A program made the position numbers and the translations under genes. 64,000 nucleotides of DNA, taken from NCBI RefSeq assembly GCF_001905445.1, contig NZ_LIVQ01000003.1:248102-312101 (forward strand), in the 5' to 3' direction. The stretch is from Streptomyces sp. CB00455 (GTDB lineage: Bacteria; Actinomycetota; Actinomycetes; Streptomycetales; Streptomycetaceae). A model generated the notes under the pieces. The model made no database searches. It was not told the origin of the DNA and saw only the letters and a list, made by a program, of their open reading frames with translations. Shown here one piece after another: positions 38,264-47,054 of the stretch (position 1 is the stretch's first letter; the number at the start of each line of letters is the position of its first letter).

Positions 38264-39517
38264 CTAGTTGTCGTCCTCGTCGATCAGGAAGCCCCGCATG
38301 GGAGACGGCGCCTGCTGCATCGGCTGCGGCGCGGCCGGCCGCACCGGAGCCATCGGCTGCGTCATCGCCGGGGACATCTGCTGCTGGTTGCCGCCGTAGG
38401 ACGGACCACCCATCGGGGAGGGACCGCCCATGGGGGACGGACCGCCCATCGAGGGGCCGCCCATGGAGTGGCTCATCGCACCGGCCGGCGCCATCGAGGG
38501 CGACGGCGACGGCGACGGCGGCAGCGAGGGGGCACCCGGGTTCCGCGGCGGGGCCAGGGAGTCGTCGGCCTGGGTCTCCAGCTGACGCAGCTGCGATTCC
38601 AGGTAGGACTTCAGCCGCGTGCGGTACTCGCGCTCGAAGCCCCGCAGGTCCTCGACCTTGCGCTCCAGCGTGGCGCGGGCGGACTCCAGGGAGCCCATCG
38701 CGACGCGGTGCTTCTCCTGCGCGTCCCGCTCCAGGGCGTCGGCCTTGGCACGGGCGTCCCGCTCCAGACCCTCGGCACGCGAACGGGCCTCGCCGACGAT
38801 CTTGTTGGCCTCGGAGCGGGCCTCCGCGATCGCCTGGTCGGCCGTCTGCTGCGCGAGCGAGAGCACACGGGCAGCACTGTCGCCGCCGGGGCCCTGCTGC
38901 GGGAGCTGCGGCTGCTGCTGCTGGTGCATCTGCTGGCCCATGGGCTGCATCTGCTGCCCCATCGGCTGCATCTGCTGGCCCATCGGCTGGCCGAGCTGGT
39001 TCTGCCCGCCCATCGACTGCTGCTGACCCATGCCCTGCTGGCCCATGCCCTGCTGGCCCATGCCCTGCTGGCCCATGCCCTGCTGGCCCATGGGCTGCTG
39101 GCCCATGCCCTGCGGTCCGCCCATGGGGTGCTGCTGCATGGGGCCGCCCATCGGGCCCGGACCCTGGGGTCCGTGTCCGCCGGGGCCGGGGGGCAGCTGG
39201 GGCTGGCCGCCCGGCAGCTGCGGCGGGCCCATCTGCTGCTGCTGCGGCGGGCCGGATATGGCCGCGGGCACGGGGGCGCCGGGGCCTCGCTGGTCCTGGG
39301 GTTCCGGCTTGCGCATGCCCTGCTGCTGCTGGTTCTGCGCGGCGGCACGCGTGGCGGCTGCCAGCTTGGCGCGCAGGTCCTCGTTCTCGCGCAGCAGGCG
39401 CGTCAGTTCGGACTCGACCTCGTCGAGGAAGGCGTCGACCTCGTCCTCGTCATAGCCTTCTCGCAGGCGGACGGTCGTGAACTGCTTGTTCCGCACGTCC
39501 TCGGGAGTCAGCGGCAT
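38264..39517 (-). CDS. divIVA: DivIVA, polar growth determinant
   Basis: A coiled-coil protein that marks hyphal tips and recruits the wall-synthesis machinery. In the 417-aa protein the N-terminal membrane-binding domain reads TPEDVRNKQFTTVRL then GYDEDEVDAFLDEVE. A Gln/Met/Gly/Pro-rich insertion spans about 65-205, with MGQQG and MGQQMQP repeats. A second long coiled coil follows (about 215-305: AQQTADQAIAEARSEA and onward), then a second MGGPSP repeat region and the acidic tail IDEDDN. The long Gln-rich insertion is typical of streptomycete DivIVA. It is the last gene of the division cluster, 82 bases after yggT. Start ATG has AGAGGTGAAGAAG upstream. Confidence 0.95.
   Translation of the reverse strand: MPLTPEDVRNKQFTTVRLREGYDEDEVDAFLDEVESELTRLLRENEDLRAKLAAATRAAAQNQQQQGMRKPEPQDQRGPGAPVPAAISGPPQQQQMGPPQLPGGQPQLPPGPGGHGPQGPGPMGGPMQQHPMGGPQGMGQQPMGQQGMGQQGMGQQGMGQQGMGQQQSMGGQNQLGQPMGQQMQPMGQQMQPMGQQMHQQQQPQLPQQGPGGDSAARVLSLAQQTADQAIAEARSEANKIVGEARSRAEGLERDARAKADALERDAQEKHRVAMGSLESARATLERKVEDLRGFEREYRTRLKSYLESQLRQLETQADDSLAPPRNPGAPSLPPSPSPSPSMAPAGAMSHSMGGPSMGGPSPMGGPSPMGGPSYGGNQQQMSPAMTQPMAPVRPAAPQPMQQAPSPMRGFLIDEDDN
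38930..39113. repeat. tandem repeats inside divIVA
   Basis: Two short-unit arrays lie side by side: 21-base units coding MGQQMQP (about 38935-38995) and 15-base units coding MGQQG (about 39028-39113), the latter with several identical copies in a row. Repeat number is likely to vary among strains. Confidence 0.8.
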
Positions 39518-39572
39518 GTCTTCTTCACCTCTACGTAGTCGTCGGCAGTCGGCAAGACCAAATCGGGACTGT

Positions 39573-39588
39573 CCCCGCGCCTGCGGGG
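39573..39588 (-). terminator. short hairpin between yggT and divIVA
   Basis: CCCCGC and GCGGGG pair perfectly around a 4-base loop, 12 bases after the yggT stop. It may partly terminate or process the transcript before divIVA. Confidence 0.45.
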
Positions 39589-39599
39589 AAGCTCATCGT

Positions 39600-39896
39600 T
39601 CACACGCTTCTCGCAGCGGTGCTCACGAAACTGATGAGGATGTAAACGATGATCATCAGAACGAAGAAGGACAGGTCGAGTGCCACGCCCCCGAGACGCA
39701 ACGGCGGGATGAAACGCCGGAGAAGCTTGAGCGGTGGATCGGTGACAGTGTAGGTGGCCTCCAGAACGACCACCATCGCCTTGCCGGGTGCCCATGAACG
39801 TGCGAACTGGAACACGTAGTCCATGACCAGTCGGAAGATCAGCACGATGAGGAAGCACATCAGCACGATGTAGACCACCTGCAGTGCGACGCCCAT
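39600..39896 (-). CDS. YggT family membrane protein
   Basis: A 98-aa protein with two hydrophobic segments (about 5-28 and 72-92) around a conserved middle, VTDPPLKLLRRFIPPLRLGG, the YggT signature. The family sits between sepF and divIVA in Gram-positive division clusters and is thought to assist division or osmotic balance; no mechanism is established. The ATG at 39896 is the natural start. Confidence 0.92.
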   Translation of the reverse strand: MGVALQVVYIVLMCFLIVLIFRLVMDYVFQFARSWAPGKAMVVVLEATYTVTDPPLKLLRRFIPPLRLGGVALDLSFFVLMIIVYILISFVSTAARSV

Positions 39897-39956
39897 CCCG
39901 TGCTTCCCTCTCCCCTGCTCCCGCTCTGTTCCCGGTCCCGTATCTGACGGATCGGT

Positions 39957-40574
39957 CTAGCTTTGGTTGAAGAACCCGCCCTCCGCGATGCGGGCCTTGT
40001 CCTCCGCCGTGACATCGACGTTAGCAGGCGACAGCAGGAACACCTTCTGTGTCACTCGTTCAATGCTGCCGTGCAGGCCGAAGACGAGACCGGCGGCGAA
40101 GTCCACGAGACGCTTCGCGTCCGTGTCGTCCATCTCCGTGAGATTCATGATCACCGGAGTGCCCTCACGGAAGTGTTCCCCGATGGTACGGGCCTCGTTG
40201 TAGGTCCGGGGGTGCAGCGTCGTGATGCGGTACGGCTCCCGCTCGGAGACGACCTTGGGCATGATCACGGGGGCGTTCTTCTCCAGGTTGGTGCGGTCAG
40301 GTGTGATGGATGCCACGGGGGCGATTCGCGCGGGACGTCCGCTTTCTGCCGGGATGGGGATGGGTTCCCGCTGTGCCGGAGGTTGGGCGACTCGTACCGG
40401 TTCGTCCGTTACGGGCGGTTGGTGCACGGGCTGCTGTCGACGGTCCCGGTCTCGGGCCCGCTCCGGTTCCGGCTCGGGCTCGAACTCGTCGTCGGGGTCG
40501 TACCCCGGGTTGTCGTACCGGTCGTCCTCCACGAGGCCGAGGTAGACCGCCATCTTGCGCATCGCGCCGGCCAT
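39957..40574 (-). CDS. sepF: SepF, FtsZ-ring membrane anchor
   Basis: Links FtsZ to the membrane, taking over the role of FtsA, which is not encoded here. The 205-aa protein begins [14 protein letters not shown], the amphipathic membrane-binding helix. An acidic/Pro/Arg-rich linker covers about 20-95. The C-terminal SepF domain runs from [19 protein letters not shown] through [19 protein letters not shown] to [11 protein letters not shown]. Length is typical for streptomycetes. It follows yggS after 149 bases, a gap that could contain its own promoter. Confidence 0.95.
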   Translation of the reverse strand: MAGAMRKMAVYLGLVEDDRYDNPGYDPDDEFEPEPEPERARDRDRRQQPVHQPPVTDEPVRVAQPPAQREPIPIPAESGRPARIAPVASITPDRTNLEKNAPVIMPKVVSEREPYRITTLHPRTYNEARTIGEHFREGTPVIMNLTEMDDTDAKRLVDFAAGLVFGLHGSIERVTQKVFLLSPANVDVTAEDKARIAEGGFFNQS

Positions 40575-40723
40575 TCTCCGAGTCCTCCGCTCTGTGGTGG
40601 ATCGCCCTGTCGCAGGTGCCGCTGTGTCACGAATGTCACCAACTGCCCGCGATCCACGTGGTCTGCCCGCTCATCAGCGGTAATGACCATATTTTCTGCT
40701 GTGGTCCGACTTTCTTCGCGACG

Positions 40724-41443
40724 TTACCCGAGCCGGGGTCTCGCGCCGAGTACCGCAGTGCCGACGCGCACATGTGTCGCACCGGCCGCAACGGCCTGTT
40801 CCAGATCTCCGCTCATTCCGGCCGACACCATCGTGGCACCCGGATGGTCCGCGCGCAGGCGGGATGACAATTCAACCAGCCGCTCGAAAGCGGCCTGTTC
40901 GCGACCCGCGTACGGGCCGGCCAGCGGGGCGACCGTCATCACGCCGTCGATCCGCAGTCCCGGCGCCCCGGCGACGAGGTCCGCCAACTGCGCGAGCTGC
41001 TCCGGCGCCGCGCCGCCCCGGGCCCCGCGCCCGCCCGCCTCCGCGTCGAGGGCGACCTGCACGAGGCAGCCGAGTTCCCGGCCCGCGTTCCCGGCGGCCG
41101 CCGAGAGGGCGCTCACCAGCCGGGGGCGGTCGACGGATTGCACCACATGCGCGTATCCCGCCACGGAACGGACTTTGTTCGTCTGCAACTGGCCTACGAA
41201 GTGCCAGCCGAGGGTCAAGTCCGTGCAGGCCGCGGCCTTGGGGGCCGCGTCCTGGTCACGGTTCTCCGCCACATGACGGACACCGAGCTCCGCCAGCAGT
41301 CGTACGTCGCTCGCGGGGTAGGTCTTGGTGACCACGATGAGCGTCACCTCTTCCCGCTCGCGCCCCGCGGCCGCGCAGGCGGACGCGATGCGTTCCTCCA
41401 CGCGCGCCAGGTTCGCCGCGAGTTCCGACTTACGGTCCGTCAT
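40724..41443 (-). CDS. YggS/PLPBP pyridoxal-phosphate homeostasis protein
   Basis: A 239-aa PLP-binding single-barrel protein. TLIVVTKTYPASDV near 32-45 contains the PLP Lys. HVAENRDQDA, WHFVGQLQTNK and VSAGMSGDLEQAV, the phosphate-binding block, are family motifs. The protein balances PLP and affects keto-acid and amino-acid pools; it has no known enzyme activity. It begins three bases after the pgeF stop and is cotranscribed with the division genes. Confidence 0.94.
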   Translation of the reverse strand: MTDRKSELAANLARVEERIASACAAAGREREEVTLIVVTKTYPASDVRLLAELGVRHVAENRDQDAAPKAAACTDLTLGWHFVGQLQTNKVRSVAGYAHVVQSVDRPRLVSALSAAAGNAGRELGCLVQVALDAEAGGRGARGGAAPEQLAQLADLVAGAPGLRIDGVMTVAPLAGPYAGREQAAFERLVELSSRLRADHPGATMVSAGMSGDLEQAVAAGATHVRVGTAVLGARPRLG

Positions 41444-41446
41444 TTC

Positions 41447-42178
41447 CTATTCCAACCAGACATATCCGGCGAGCCGCCCGGTCACCCGGTCGCGGCGGTA
41501 CGAGAAGTGGTCCCGCGACTCCAGTGTGCAGACCGCCGATCGCAGACCGCCGGCCACCCCCGCCTGCGCGAGCTGGGCGTGCACCCCGGCGACCACGTCG
41601 ACCGCCGGCGTGCCCCAGGAGGTCTCCGCCCGGGCGGACGGCACCACTTCGGACACCGCGTCCCGCATCCCGGCGGGCACCTCGTAACAGCGCCCGCACA
41701 CCGCCGGTCCGGTACGGGCCACGATCCGCCCGGGCTCGGCACCGAGGGCGACCATCGCCTCGACCGCGGCGGGCACCACGCCCGCGACCAGCCCCGGCCG
41801 CCCGGCGTGTGCGGCCCCCGCGACCCCCGCGACGGGGTCCGCCAGCAGGACGGGGGTGCAGTCGGCGGTGAGCACGGCGAGGGCGAGCCCCCGGCGGGCG
41901 GTCACCACCGCGTCCACGGCGGGGACCTCCGCCCCCGCGCGCCAGGGGCCGTCGACCACCGCGACGTCGCGGCCGTGCACCTGGTTCATCCAGACGACCA
42001 GCGCGGGGTCGAGCCCCAGCGACCGGGCCGCACGCTCCCGGTTCGCGCGAACGGCGGCCGGGTCGTCTCCGACCGCGCCGCCGAGGTTGAGCTCTTCGTA
42101 CGGAACGGCGCTCACCCCGCCCCACCGGTCGGTGAAGGCGAAGTGGGCGCCGCCCACGTGGTGCTGCTCAGGTGTCAC
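41447..42178 (-). CDS. pgeF: PgeF (YfiH/DUF152) peptidoglycan-editing factor
   Basis: A 243-aa purine-nucleoside-phosphorylase-like/laccase-domain protein. [42 protein letters not shown] and [12 protein letters not shown] are the family blocks; His and Cys residues in these bind the metal. In E. coli the homologue removes UDP-MurNAc linked to L-Ser instead of L-Ala, which fits its place behind ftsZ. Purine nucleoside activity is the other published role. The GTG at 42178 overlaps the ftsZ stop by four bases. Confidence 0.9.
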   Translation of the reverse strand: MTPEQHHVGGAHFAFTDRWGGVSAVPYEELNLGGAVGDDPAAVRANRERAARSLGLDPALVVWMNQVHGRDVAVVDGPWRAGAEVPAVDAVVTARRGLALAVLTADCTPVLLADPVAGVAGAAHAGRPGLVAGVVPAAVEAMVALGAEPGRIVARTGPAVCGRCYEVPAGMRDAVSEVVPSARAETSWGTPAVDVVAGVHAQLAQAGVAGGLRSAVCTLESRDHFSYRRDRVTGRLAGYVWLE

Positions 42179-43380
42179 TTCAAGAAGTCCGGGACATCCA
42201 GTTCCTCGGCCGGGCTGTCCTGGTACGGCCGGGCCGTCGGGACCTGCTGGACGGGGGCCTGGGTCTCGACGGGGGGCGCCGGGGCCGGGGCCGGGGGCTC
42301 CTCGCGCGGGGTGACCGAGCCGAGTCCGCCGAAGGCCGGCCGGGCCGGCTCGGGCGCGCGGACCGGAGCCGGGGCCGGCTCCTCGCGCTTCGTGGACGCG
42401 GCGCTGATGACGTTGTCCCGGCGGGCCGGAGGCTGGCCCCCGTCGAAGCCGGCGGCGATGACGGTGACCCGTACCTCGTCGCCGAGCGCGTCGTCGATGA
42501 CAGCGCCGAAGATGATGTTCGCCTCGGGGTGCGCGGCCTCGCTCACCAGCTGCGCGGCCTCGTTGATCTCGAAGAGACCGAGGTCCGAGCCACCGGAGAT
42601 GGAGAGCAGCACCCCGCGGGCGCCGTCGATGGAGGCCTCCAGCAGCGGCGAGGAGATCGCCATTTCGGCGGCGGCCACCGCGCGGTCGTCGCCGCGGGCC
42701 GAGCCGATGCCCATGAGGGCGGAGCCGGCCTCGGACATCACGGATTTGACGTCCGCGAAGTCGAGGTTGATCAGACCCGGGGTCGTGATGAGGTCGGTGA
42801 TGCCCTGGACGCCCGAGAGCAGGACCTGGTCGGCCGACTTGAAGGCGTCGAGCACGCTGACCTGGCGGTCCGAGATGGACAGCAGCCGGTCGTTGGGGAT
42901 GACGATGAGGGTGTCGACCTCTTCGCGGAGCTCGGCGATGCCGTCCTCCGCCTGGTTCGCGCGGCGCCGGCCCTCGAAGGTGAACGGCCGGGTGACCACA
43001 CCGATCGTCAGGGCGCCCAGCGAGCGCGCGATGTTGGCGACGACGGGTGCGCCGCCGGTGCCGGTGCCGCCGCCCTCACCGGCGGTGACGAAGACCATGT
43101 CGGCGCCCTTGAGGACCTCCTCGATCTCCTCGCGGTGGTCCTCTGCCGCCTTGCGGCCGACGGCCGGGTTGGCGCCGGCGCCGAGGCCCCGGGTGAGTTC
43201 GCGGCCGACGTCGAGCTTGACGTCGGCGTCGCTCATCAACAGCGCCTGGGCGTCCGTGTTGATGGCGATGAACTCGACGCCCTTGAGACCGACCTCGATC
43301 ATTCGGTTGATGGCATTGACACCACCGCCGCCGACACCGATGACCTTGATGACTGCGAGGTAGTTCTGCGGTGCTGCCAC
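42175..43380 (-). CDS. ftsZ: cell division protein FtsZ
   Basis: The tubulin-like GTPase that builds Z-rings, and the ladders of rings in sporulating aerial hyphae. The 401-aa protein has [15 protein letters not shown] at 14-27, the G-box GGGTGTG at 103-109, the T7 loop [12 protein letters not shown] near 205 and the C-terminal partner-binding peptide DVPDFLK. A Pro/Ala-rich linker spans about 320-390. The GTG at 43380 has GAGAGG eight bases upstream. A 278-base gap upstream carries promoter-like elements. No duplication is seen. Confidence 0.98.
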   Translation of the reverse strand: MAAPQNYLAVIKVIGVGGGGVNAINRMIEVGLKGVEFIAINTDAQALLMSDADVKLDVGRELTRGLGAGANPAVGRKAAEDHREEIEEVLKGADMVFVTAGEGGGTGTGGAPVVANIARSLGALTIGVVTRPFTFEGRRRANQAEDGIAELREEVDTLIVIPNDRLLSISDRQVSVLDAFKSADQVLLSGVQGITDLITTPGLINLDFADVKSVMSEAGSALMGIGSARGDDRAVAAAEMAISSPLLEASIDGARGVLLSISGGSDLGLFEINEAAQLVSEAAHPEANIIFGAVIDDALGDEVRVTVIAAGFDGGQPPARRDNVISAASTKREEPAPAPVRAPEPARPAFGGLGSVTPREEPPAPAPAPPVETQAPVQQVPTARPYQDSPAEELDVPDFLK

Positions 43381-43478
43381 GTCGAAGGCCTCTCGCCTCG
43401 AGTTACGTGTCGCCGCCTCGCGGGCCTGCGTTGCGACGACTGATGCCGAAATGGGGACGGTCCGAACGCGCCGACCCG

Positions 43479-43503
43479 AACCCTAACCCTGAAGTTTAGG
43501 GTT
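43479..43503. promoter_or_regulatory. AACCCTAA-N9-TTAGGGTT inverted repeat upstream of ftsZ
   Basis: A perfect 8-bp inverted repeat with a 9-base centre, about 100 bases before the ftsZ start. It is AT-richer than its surroundings and could be an operator or part of a downstream promoter. Confidence 0.5.
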
Positions 43504-43509
43504 AAGTGT

Positions 43510-43568
43510 GTGTCTGTTCCTTGACTCTTCCGAACAGGACACTAAGTCGACAAGTAGCGCGTGTTCAA
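43510..43568 (-). promoter_or_regulatory. ftsZ promoter with GACAC (WhiA-type) sites
   Basis: On the minus strand, TTGAAC (43568-43563) and TAGTGT (43544-43539) are 18 bases apart, a good promoter layout. GACAC on the plus strand at 43538-43542 overlaps that -10, and a second GACAC lies on the minus strand at 43514-43510. GACAC is the core of WhiA binding sites, and ftsZ is a known WhiA target in Streptomyces. Confidence 0.55.
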
Positions 43569-43575
43569 CGAACAC
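43561..43575. promoter_or_regulatory. palindrome GTGTTC-AAC-GAACAC over the ftsZ -35
   Basis: A perfect 6-bp inverted repeat with 3-base centre that covers the proposed -35 hexamer. It has the form of a repressor site. Confidence 0.45.
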
Positions 43576-43658
43576 GCCGAACCTCCCGTTTTTCTTTTCA
43601 CCCTATGTGATCACCCGTAGCGCTGGCCAACCAGGGTGCGTCGGTGTTCGGCCGGGCG

Positions 43659-44495
43659 TCAACTCCCGGACACGGCAGGGGCGGTGGGGACGCTCACGTC
43701 GAAGTGACGGGCTTTGGGCGCGGCTTTCAGCAGGGCGCTCAGCGCGCGCCCCTTGGCGTCGCCCAGTTCGCCGCTGCCCCACGCCACGGTCCGGCTCCCG
43801 GTCAGCTCCAGCACCACGGAATCGTACGAACCCACCGTGACCTGCAGGGTCTCCTTGGCGACCGGCGCCGGGAGCGATCCTGCGACGAGCACGGCCTCGT
43901 GGAGCAGCCGCTCCTCGTCGAAGCGGCGGGCGCTCGGGGACTGCCGCGCGTTCAATTCCAGAACCGGTACGCCCGGGGGTGCTTTCGCAACCGTGTCGAA
44001 TCGCACACCCGATGCGTCCACTTCCAGGAACCCGGTGTCCTTCTCGATGAGCAGGACGGGTTTGCGTTCTGTCACTTTCAGCCCGATCCCGTGCGGCCAG
44101 GCCCGCACCACATCGACCGAATCGATGCGGGGAAGACGGCTGCGGACCCGGTTCTCGATCTCGTCGGTGTCGACGCCGGCCAGCGGTGCGCCGACCGGGA
44201 CGGCCGCCGCGGCCAGCACCTGCTCGGGGGAGAGCACATCGGTGCCGGCCGCGGTGACCTTCTCGACACGGAGCCAGGAGGAGCCGTAGAGCGCCCAGGT
44301 GCCGCCGGCGGCCAGGAGCACCGCGGCGGCCAGGGAAGCCAGCACAGGGCCCCGTCGCAGGCGTCTGCCGGGGCCCTGAGGGCCGGTTCCCCGCGACGAC
44401 TTCGGGGCTTCGGCCGGCTTGGGAGAGCCGGCGGCCTTCCGGGCGGCCGGGCCGGGGCCCGGGTTCCCACGTGGTGCGGTCGTCGCTCCGGCCAC
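43659..44495 (-). CDS. ftsQ: cell division protein FtsQ
   Basis: A bitopic divisome protein. In the 278-aa product, residues 1-48 are a cytoplasmic Pro/Arg/Lys-rich tail and about 50-70 form the single membrane helix. The POTRA domain begins SSWLRVEKVTAAG and the FtsQ/DivIB domain follows with IDSVDVVRAWPHGIGLKV. It starts at a GTG at 44495, 32 bases after the murG stop. It acts with FtsL and other divisome proteins to control septal synthesis. Confidence 0.94.
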   Translation of the reverse strand: MAGATTAPRGNPGPGPAARKAAGSPKPAEAPKSSRGTGPQGPGRRLRRGPVLASLAAAVLLAAGGTWALYGSSWLRVEKVTAAGTDVLSPEQVLAAAAVPVGAPLAGVDTDEIENRVRSRLPRIDSVDVVRAWPHGIGLKVTERKPVLLIEKDTGFLEVDASGVRFDTVAKAPPGVPVLELNARQSPSARRFDEERLLHEAVLVAGSLPAPVAKETLQVTVGSYDSVVLELTGSRTVAWGSGELGDAKGRALSALLKAAPKARHFDVSVPTAPAVSGS

Positions 44496-44527
44496 TCCTG
44501 CGCCTCCTGCGTCTGTGTGGTCCCGCC

Positions 44528-45622
44528 TCAGCGGTTGCGGTGTGCCGCGATCGCCTCGTACACCATGGCGACCAGCAGATCGTCGGCGTCCCGGCGGCCG
44601 AACTCACCGGCGGCCCGGGACATCTCGTACAGGCGGTGCGGGTCGGACAGCACCGGGAGCACCTCGCTGAGCACCCACTCGGGCGTCAGCTCCGCGTCGT
44701 CCACGAGCAGGCCGCCGCCGGCCTTGACCACCGGCTGGGCGTTGAGCCGCTGTTCGCCGTTGCCGATCGGCAGCGGGACGTAAGCGGCGGGCAGCCCGAC
44801 GGCGGACAGTTCGGCGACGGTCATCGCCCCCGCGCGGCACAGCATCATGTCCGCGGCGGCGTAGGCGAGGTCCATCCGGTCCACGTACGGTACCGGCACA
44901 TAGGGCGGCATCCCGGGCATGTTGTCGACACGCGGCAGTTCGTTCTTCGGCCCGACGGCGTGCAGGATCTGGATCCCGGAGCGCTGGAGGGTCGCGGCGA
45001 CGGCCTGGATGGTCTCGTTGAGGCGGCGGGCGCCCTGCGAGCCTCCGGAGACCAGCAGGGTCGGCAGGTTGGGGTCGAGGCCGAAGGCGGCACGCGCCTC
45101 CGGACGGACCGCGGCCCGGTCGAGGGTCGAGATGGAGCGCCGCAGCGGGATGCCCACGTAGCGGGCACCGCGCAGCTTGCTGTCGGGGGTCGAGACCGCG
45201 ACGGCGTGCGCGTACCGGGAGCCGATCTTGTTGGCCAGTCCCGGCCGGGCGTTGGCCTCGTGGACGATGATCGGCACCCCGAGCCGCTTGGCCGCGAGGT
45301 AGCCGGGCAGCGCCACGTAGCCGCCGAAACCGACGACGCAGTCGGCCTTGGTGCGCAGGAGGATCTCCTCCGCGGCCTTGATCGTGCCGCGCAGCCGTCC
45401 TGGGACGGTGATCAGCTCGGGCGTTGGCTTGCGGGGCAGCGGTACGGCGGGGATCAGCCCCAGCTCGTAACCGCGTTCCGGCACGAGGCGGGTCTCCAGA
45501 CCGCGCTCGGTACCGAGGGCGGTGATGCCCACTGAAGGGTCCTGCCTGCGCAGGGCGTCCGCGAGGGCGAGCGCCGGCTCGATGTGGCCGGCGGTCCCCC
45601 CACCGGCGAGTACGACATGCAC
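44528..45622 (-). CDS. murG: UDP-GlcNAc:lipid I GlcNAc-transferase
   Basis: Adds GlcNAc to lipid I to give lipid II at the inner face of the membrane. The 364-aa GT-B enzyme shows the glycine loop [11 protein letters not shown] at 6-16, [13 protein letters not shown] near 95, [14 protein letters not shown] near 195 and the late [16 protein letters not shown] block. It starts six bases after the ftsW stop. Normal length. Confidence 0.97.
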   Translation of the reverse strand: MHVVLAGGGTAGHIEPALALADALRRQDPSVGITALGTERGLETRLVPERGYELGLIPAVPLPRKPTPELITVPGRLRGTIKAAEEILLRTKADCVVGFGGYVALPGYLAAKRLGVPIIVHEANARPGLANKIGSRYAHAVAVSTPDSKLRGARYVGIPLRRSISTLDRAAVRPEARAAFGLDPNLPTLLVSGGSQGARRLNETIQAVAATLQRSGIQILHAVGPKNELPRVDNMPGMPPYVPVPYVDRMDLAYAAADMMLCRAGAMTVAELSAVGLPAAYVPLPIGNGEQRLNAQPVVKAGGGLLVDDAELTPEWVLSEVLPVLSDPHRLYEMSRAAGEFGRRDADDLLVAMVYEAIAAHRNR

Positions 45623-45628
45623 CGAAAT

Positions 45629-46990
45629 TCACCGCTCTCCGGACGGTCGCTTCTTGACGCGCCGTCTCATCGACTTCCATCTCACCCCGGTCCGCCTCCA
45701 GCCGGTCTTCGGCTGCCGCATCGCGAGGGCCGCGCGCGCCGCCGGCTCCTCCCGCGCGAAGGCGATGAGCAGTCCGACCGCGAACATGGTCGGCAGCAGG
45801 GCCGACCCCCCGTAGGAGAACAGCGGGAGCGGGACTCCGGCGATCGGCAGCAGGCCGAGCACCGCACCAATGTTGATCACGGCCTGGGCCGTGATCCAGG
45901 TGGTCACGCCTCCCGCGGCAAACCGTACGAAGGAGTCCTCCGTGCGTCCGGCCACGCGGATACCCGCATAGCCTAGAGCCGCGAACAGGGCGAGTACCGA
46001 CAGCGTCCCCGCCAGACCCAGTTCCTCCCCGGTGATGGCGAAGATGAAGTCCGTGTGGGCTTCGGGTAGTTGTCCCCATTTTTCCACACTGGCACCCAGG
46101 CCGGAACCGAACCATCCGCCGGAGGCGAGGGCGTAGATCCCGTGAACGGCCTGCCAGCACAGGTCGTTTTTGCCCGCATCCGTCGCGCCGATGCACTCCA
46201 GCCGGTCCATCCGGTGCGGGCTCGTCTTGATCAGCAGTGCGACGATCACACCGGCGAACGCCAGCACCCCGACGAACAGCCGGGTCGGGGCGCCCGCCAG
46301 CCAGAGCAGGCCGAACAGGATGGCCCCGAGGATCATCGCGGTGCCCATGTCCCCGCCCAGCATGATCAGGCCGAGCAGCAGGAAGGTCACCGGGACCAGC
46401 GGCACCAGCAGGTGCTTCCACTGGCTGAGCAGTTCCCTGTCGCCTTTGCGCGCCAACAGGTCGGCGCCCCACAGGATCAGCGCCAGCTTGCCGAACTCAC
46501 TGGGCTGGAGCATGAACGGACCGCCAAGGGAGATCCAATTCTGGTTGCCGTTGATCGAGACCCCTATCCCGGGGACCTGGACCAGGACCATCAGGAACAG
46601 GGTGCCCGCGAGCACCGGATAGGACAGCGCCCGGTGGAGCTTGACGGGCATCCGGGAGGCGACCAGCAGCAGTCCGGCGCCGATCAGGGCCGCCAGGAAC
46701 TGCTTCTTGAAGAAGTAGGCGTCCCCCAGACCGAGCTGGAGCGCCTTGATCATGGAGGCGGAGTAGACCATCACCAGGCCGAGCACGGTGATGAGCAGCG
46801 AGCTGCCGAAGATCAGGTAATACGCCGTGAGCGGACGGTCCCAGGCCTTGCGCACCTGCTGCTGGGTACGCCGCAGCCGGGCCAGCGGCCCGCGCGCGCC
46901 GGGCCGCCCGGCACGCATCGACGGGCGCTTGCGGCCCTGCGCCGTGACGGCGGAAGGCCGCCGTCCGGGCAGCATCTGCTTGGCCGGCAT
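45629..46990 (-). CDS. ftsW: FtsW, SEDS septal peptidoglycan polymerase
   Basis: Polymerises lipid II in the septum with FtsI. The 453-aa protein has a basic N-terminal tail of about 60 residues and about ten membrane helices. LLVASRMPVKLHRALSYP, NGNQNWISLGGPFMLQPSE and PHRMDRLECIG are typical SEDS loops; the catalytic Asp is expected in the large loop near 275-320. VPLPLFSYGGSALLPTM is the closing family block. It starts at the ATG at 46990, 64 bases after the murD stop. Confidence 0.94.
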   Translation of the reverse strand: MPAKQMLPGRRPSAVTAQGRKRPSMRAGRPGARGPLARLRRTQQQVRKAWDRPLTAYYLIFGSSLLITVLGLVMVYSASMIKALQLGLGDAYFFKKQFLAALIGAGLLLVASRMPVKLHRALSYPVLAGTLFLMVLVQVPGIGVSINGNQNWISLGGPFMLQPSEFGKLALILWGADLLARKGDRELLSQWKHLLVPLVPVTFLLLGLIMLGGDMGTAMILGAILFGLLWLAGAPTRLFVGVLAFAGVIVALLIKTSPHRMDRLECIGATDAGKNDLCWQAVHGIYALASGGWFGSGLGASVEKWGQLPEAHTDFIFAITGEELGLAGTLSVLALFAALGYAGIRVAGRTEDSFVRFAAGGVTTWITAQAVINIGAVLGLLPIAGVPLPLFSYGGSALLPTMFAVGLLIAFAREEPAARAALAMRQPKTGWRRTGVRWKSMRRRVKKRPSGER

Positions 46991-47054
46991 CTGTGATCTT
47001 CCCCTCCACTCGTACGAGGCGATCAGCCGGCCGGAGGGAACCTGTCCCGGGGCC

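Noticed and set aside
39028..39113. CRISPR-like array
   Set aside because: The units are contiguous 15-base repeats with no spacers and are in frame within divIVA.
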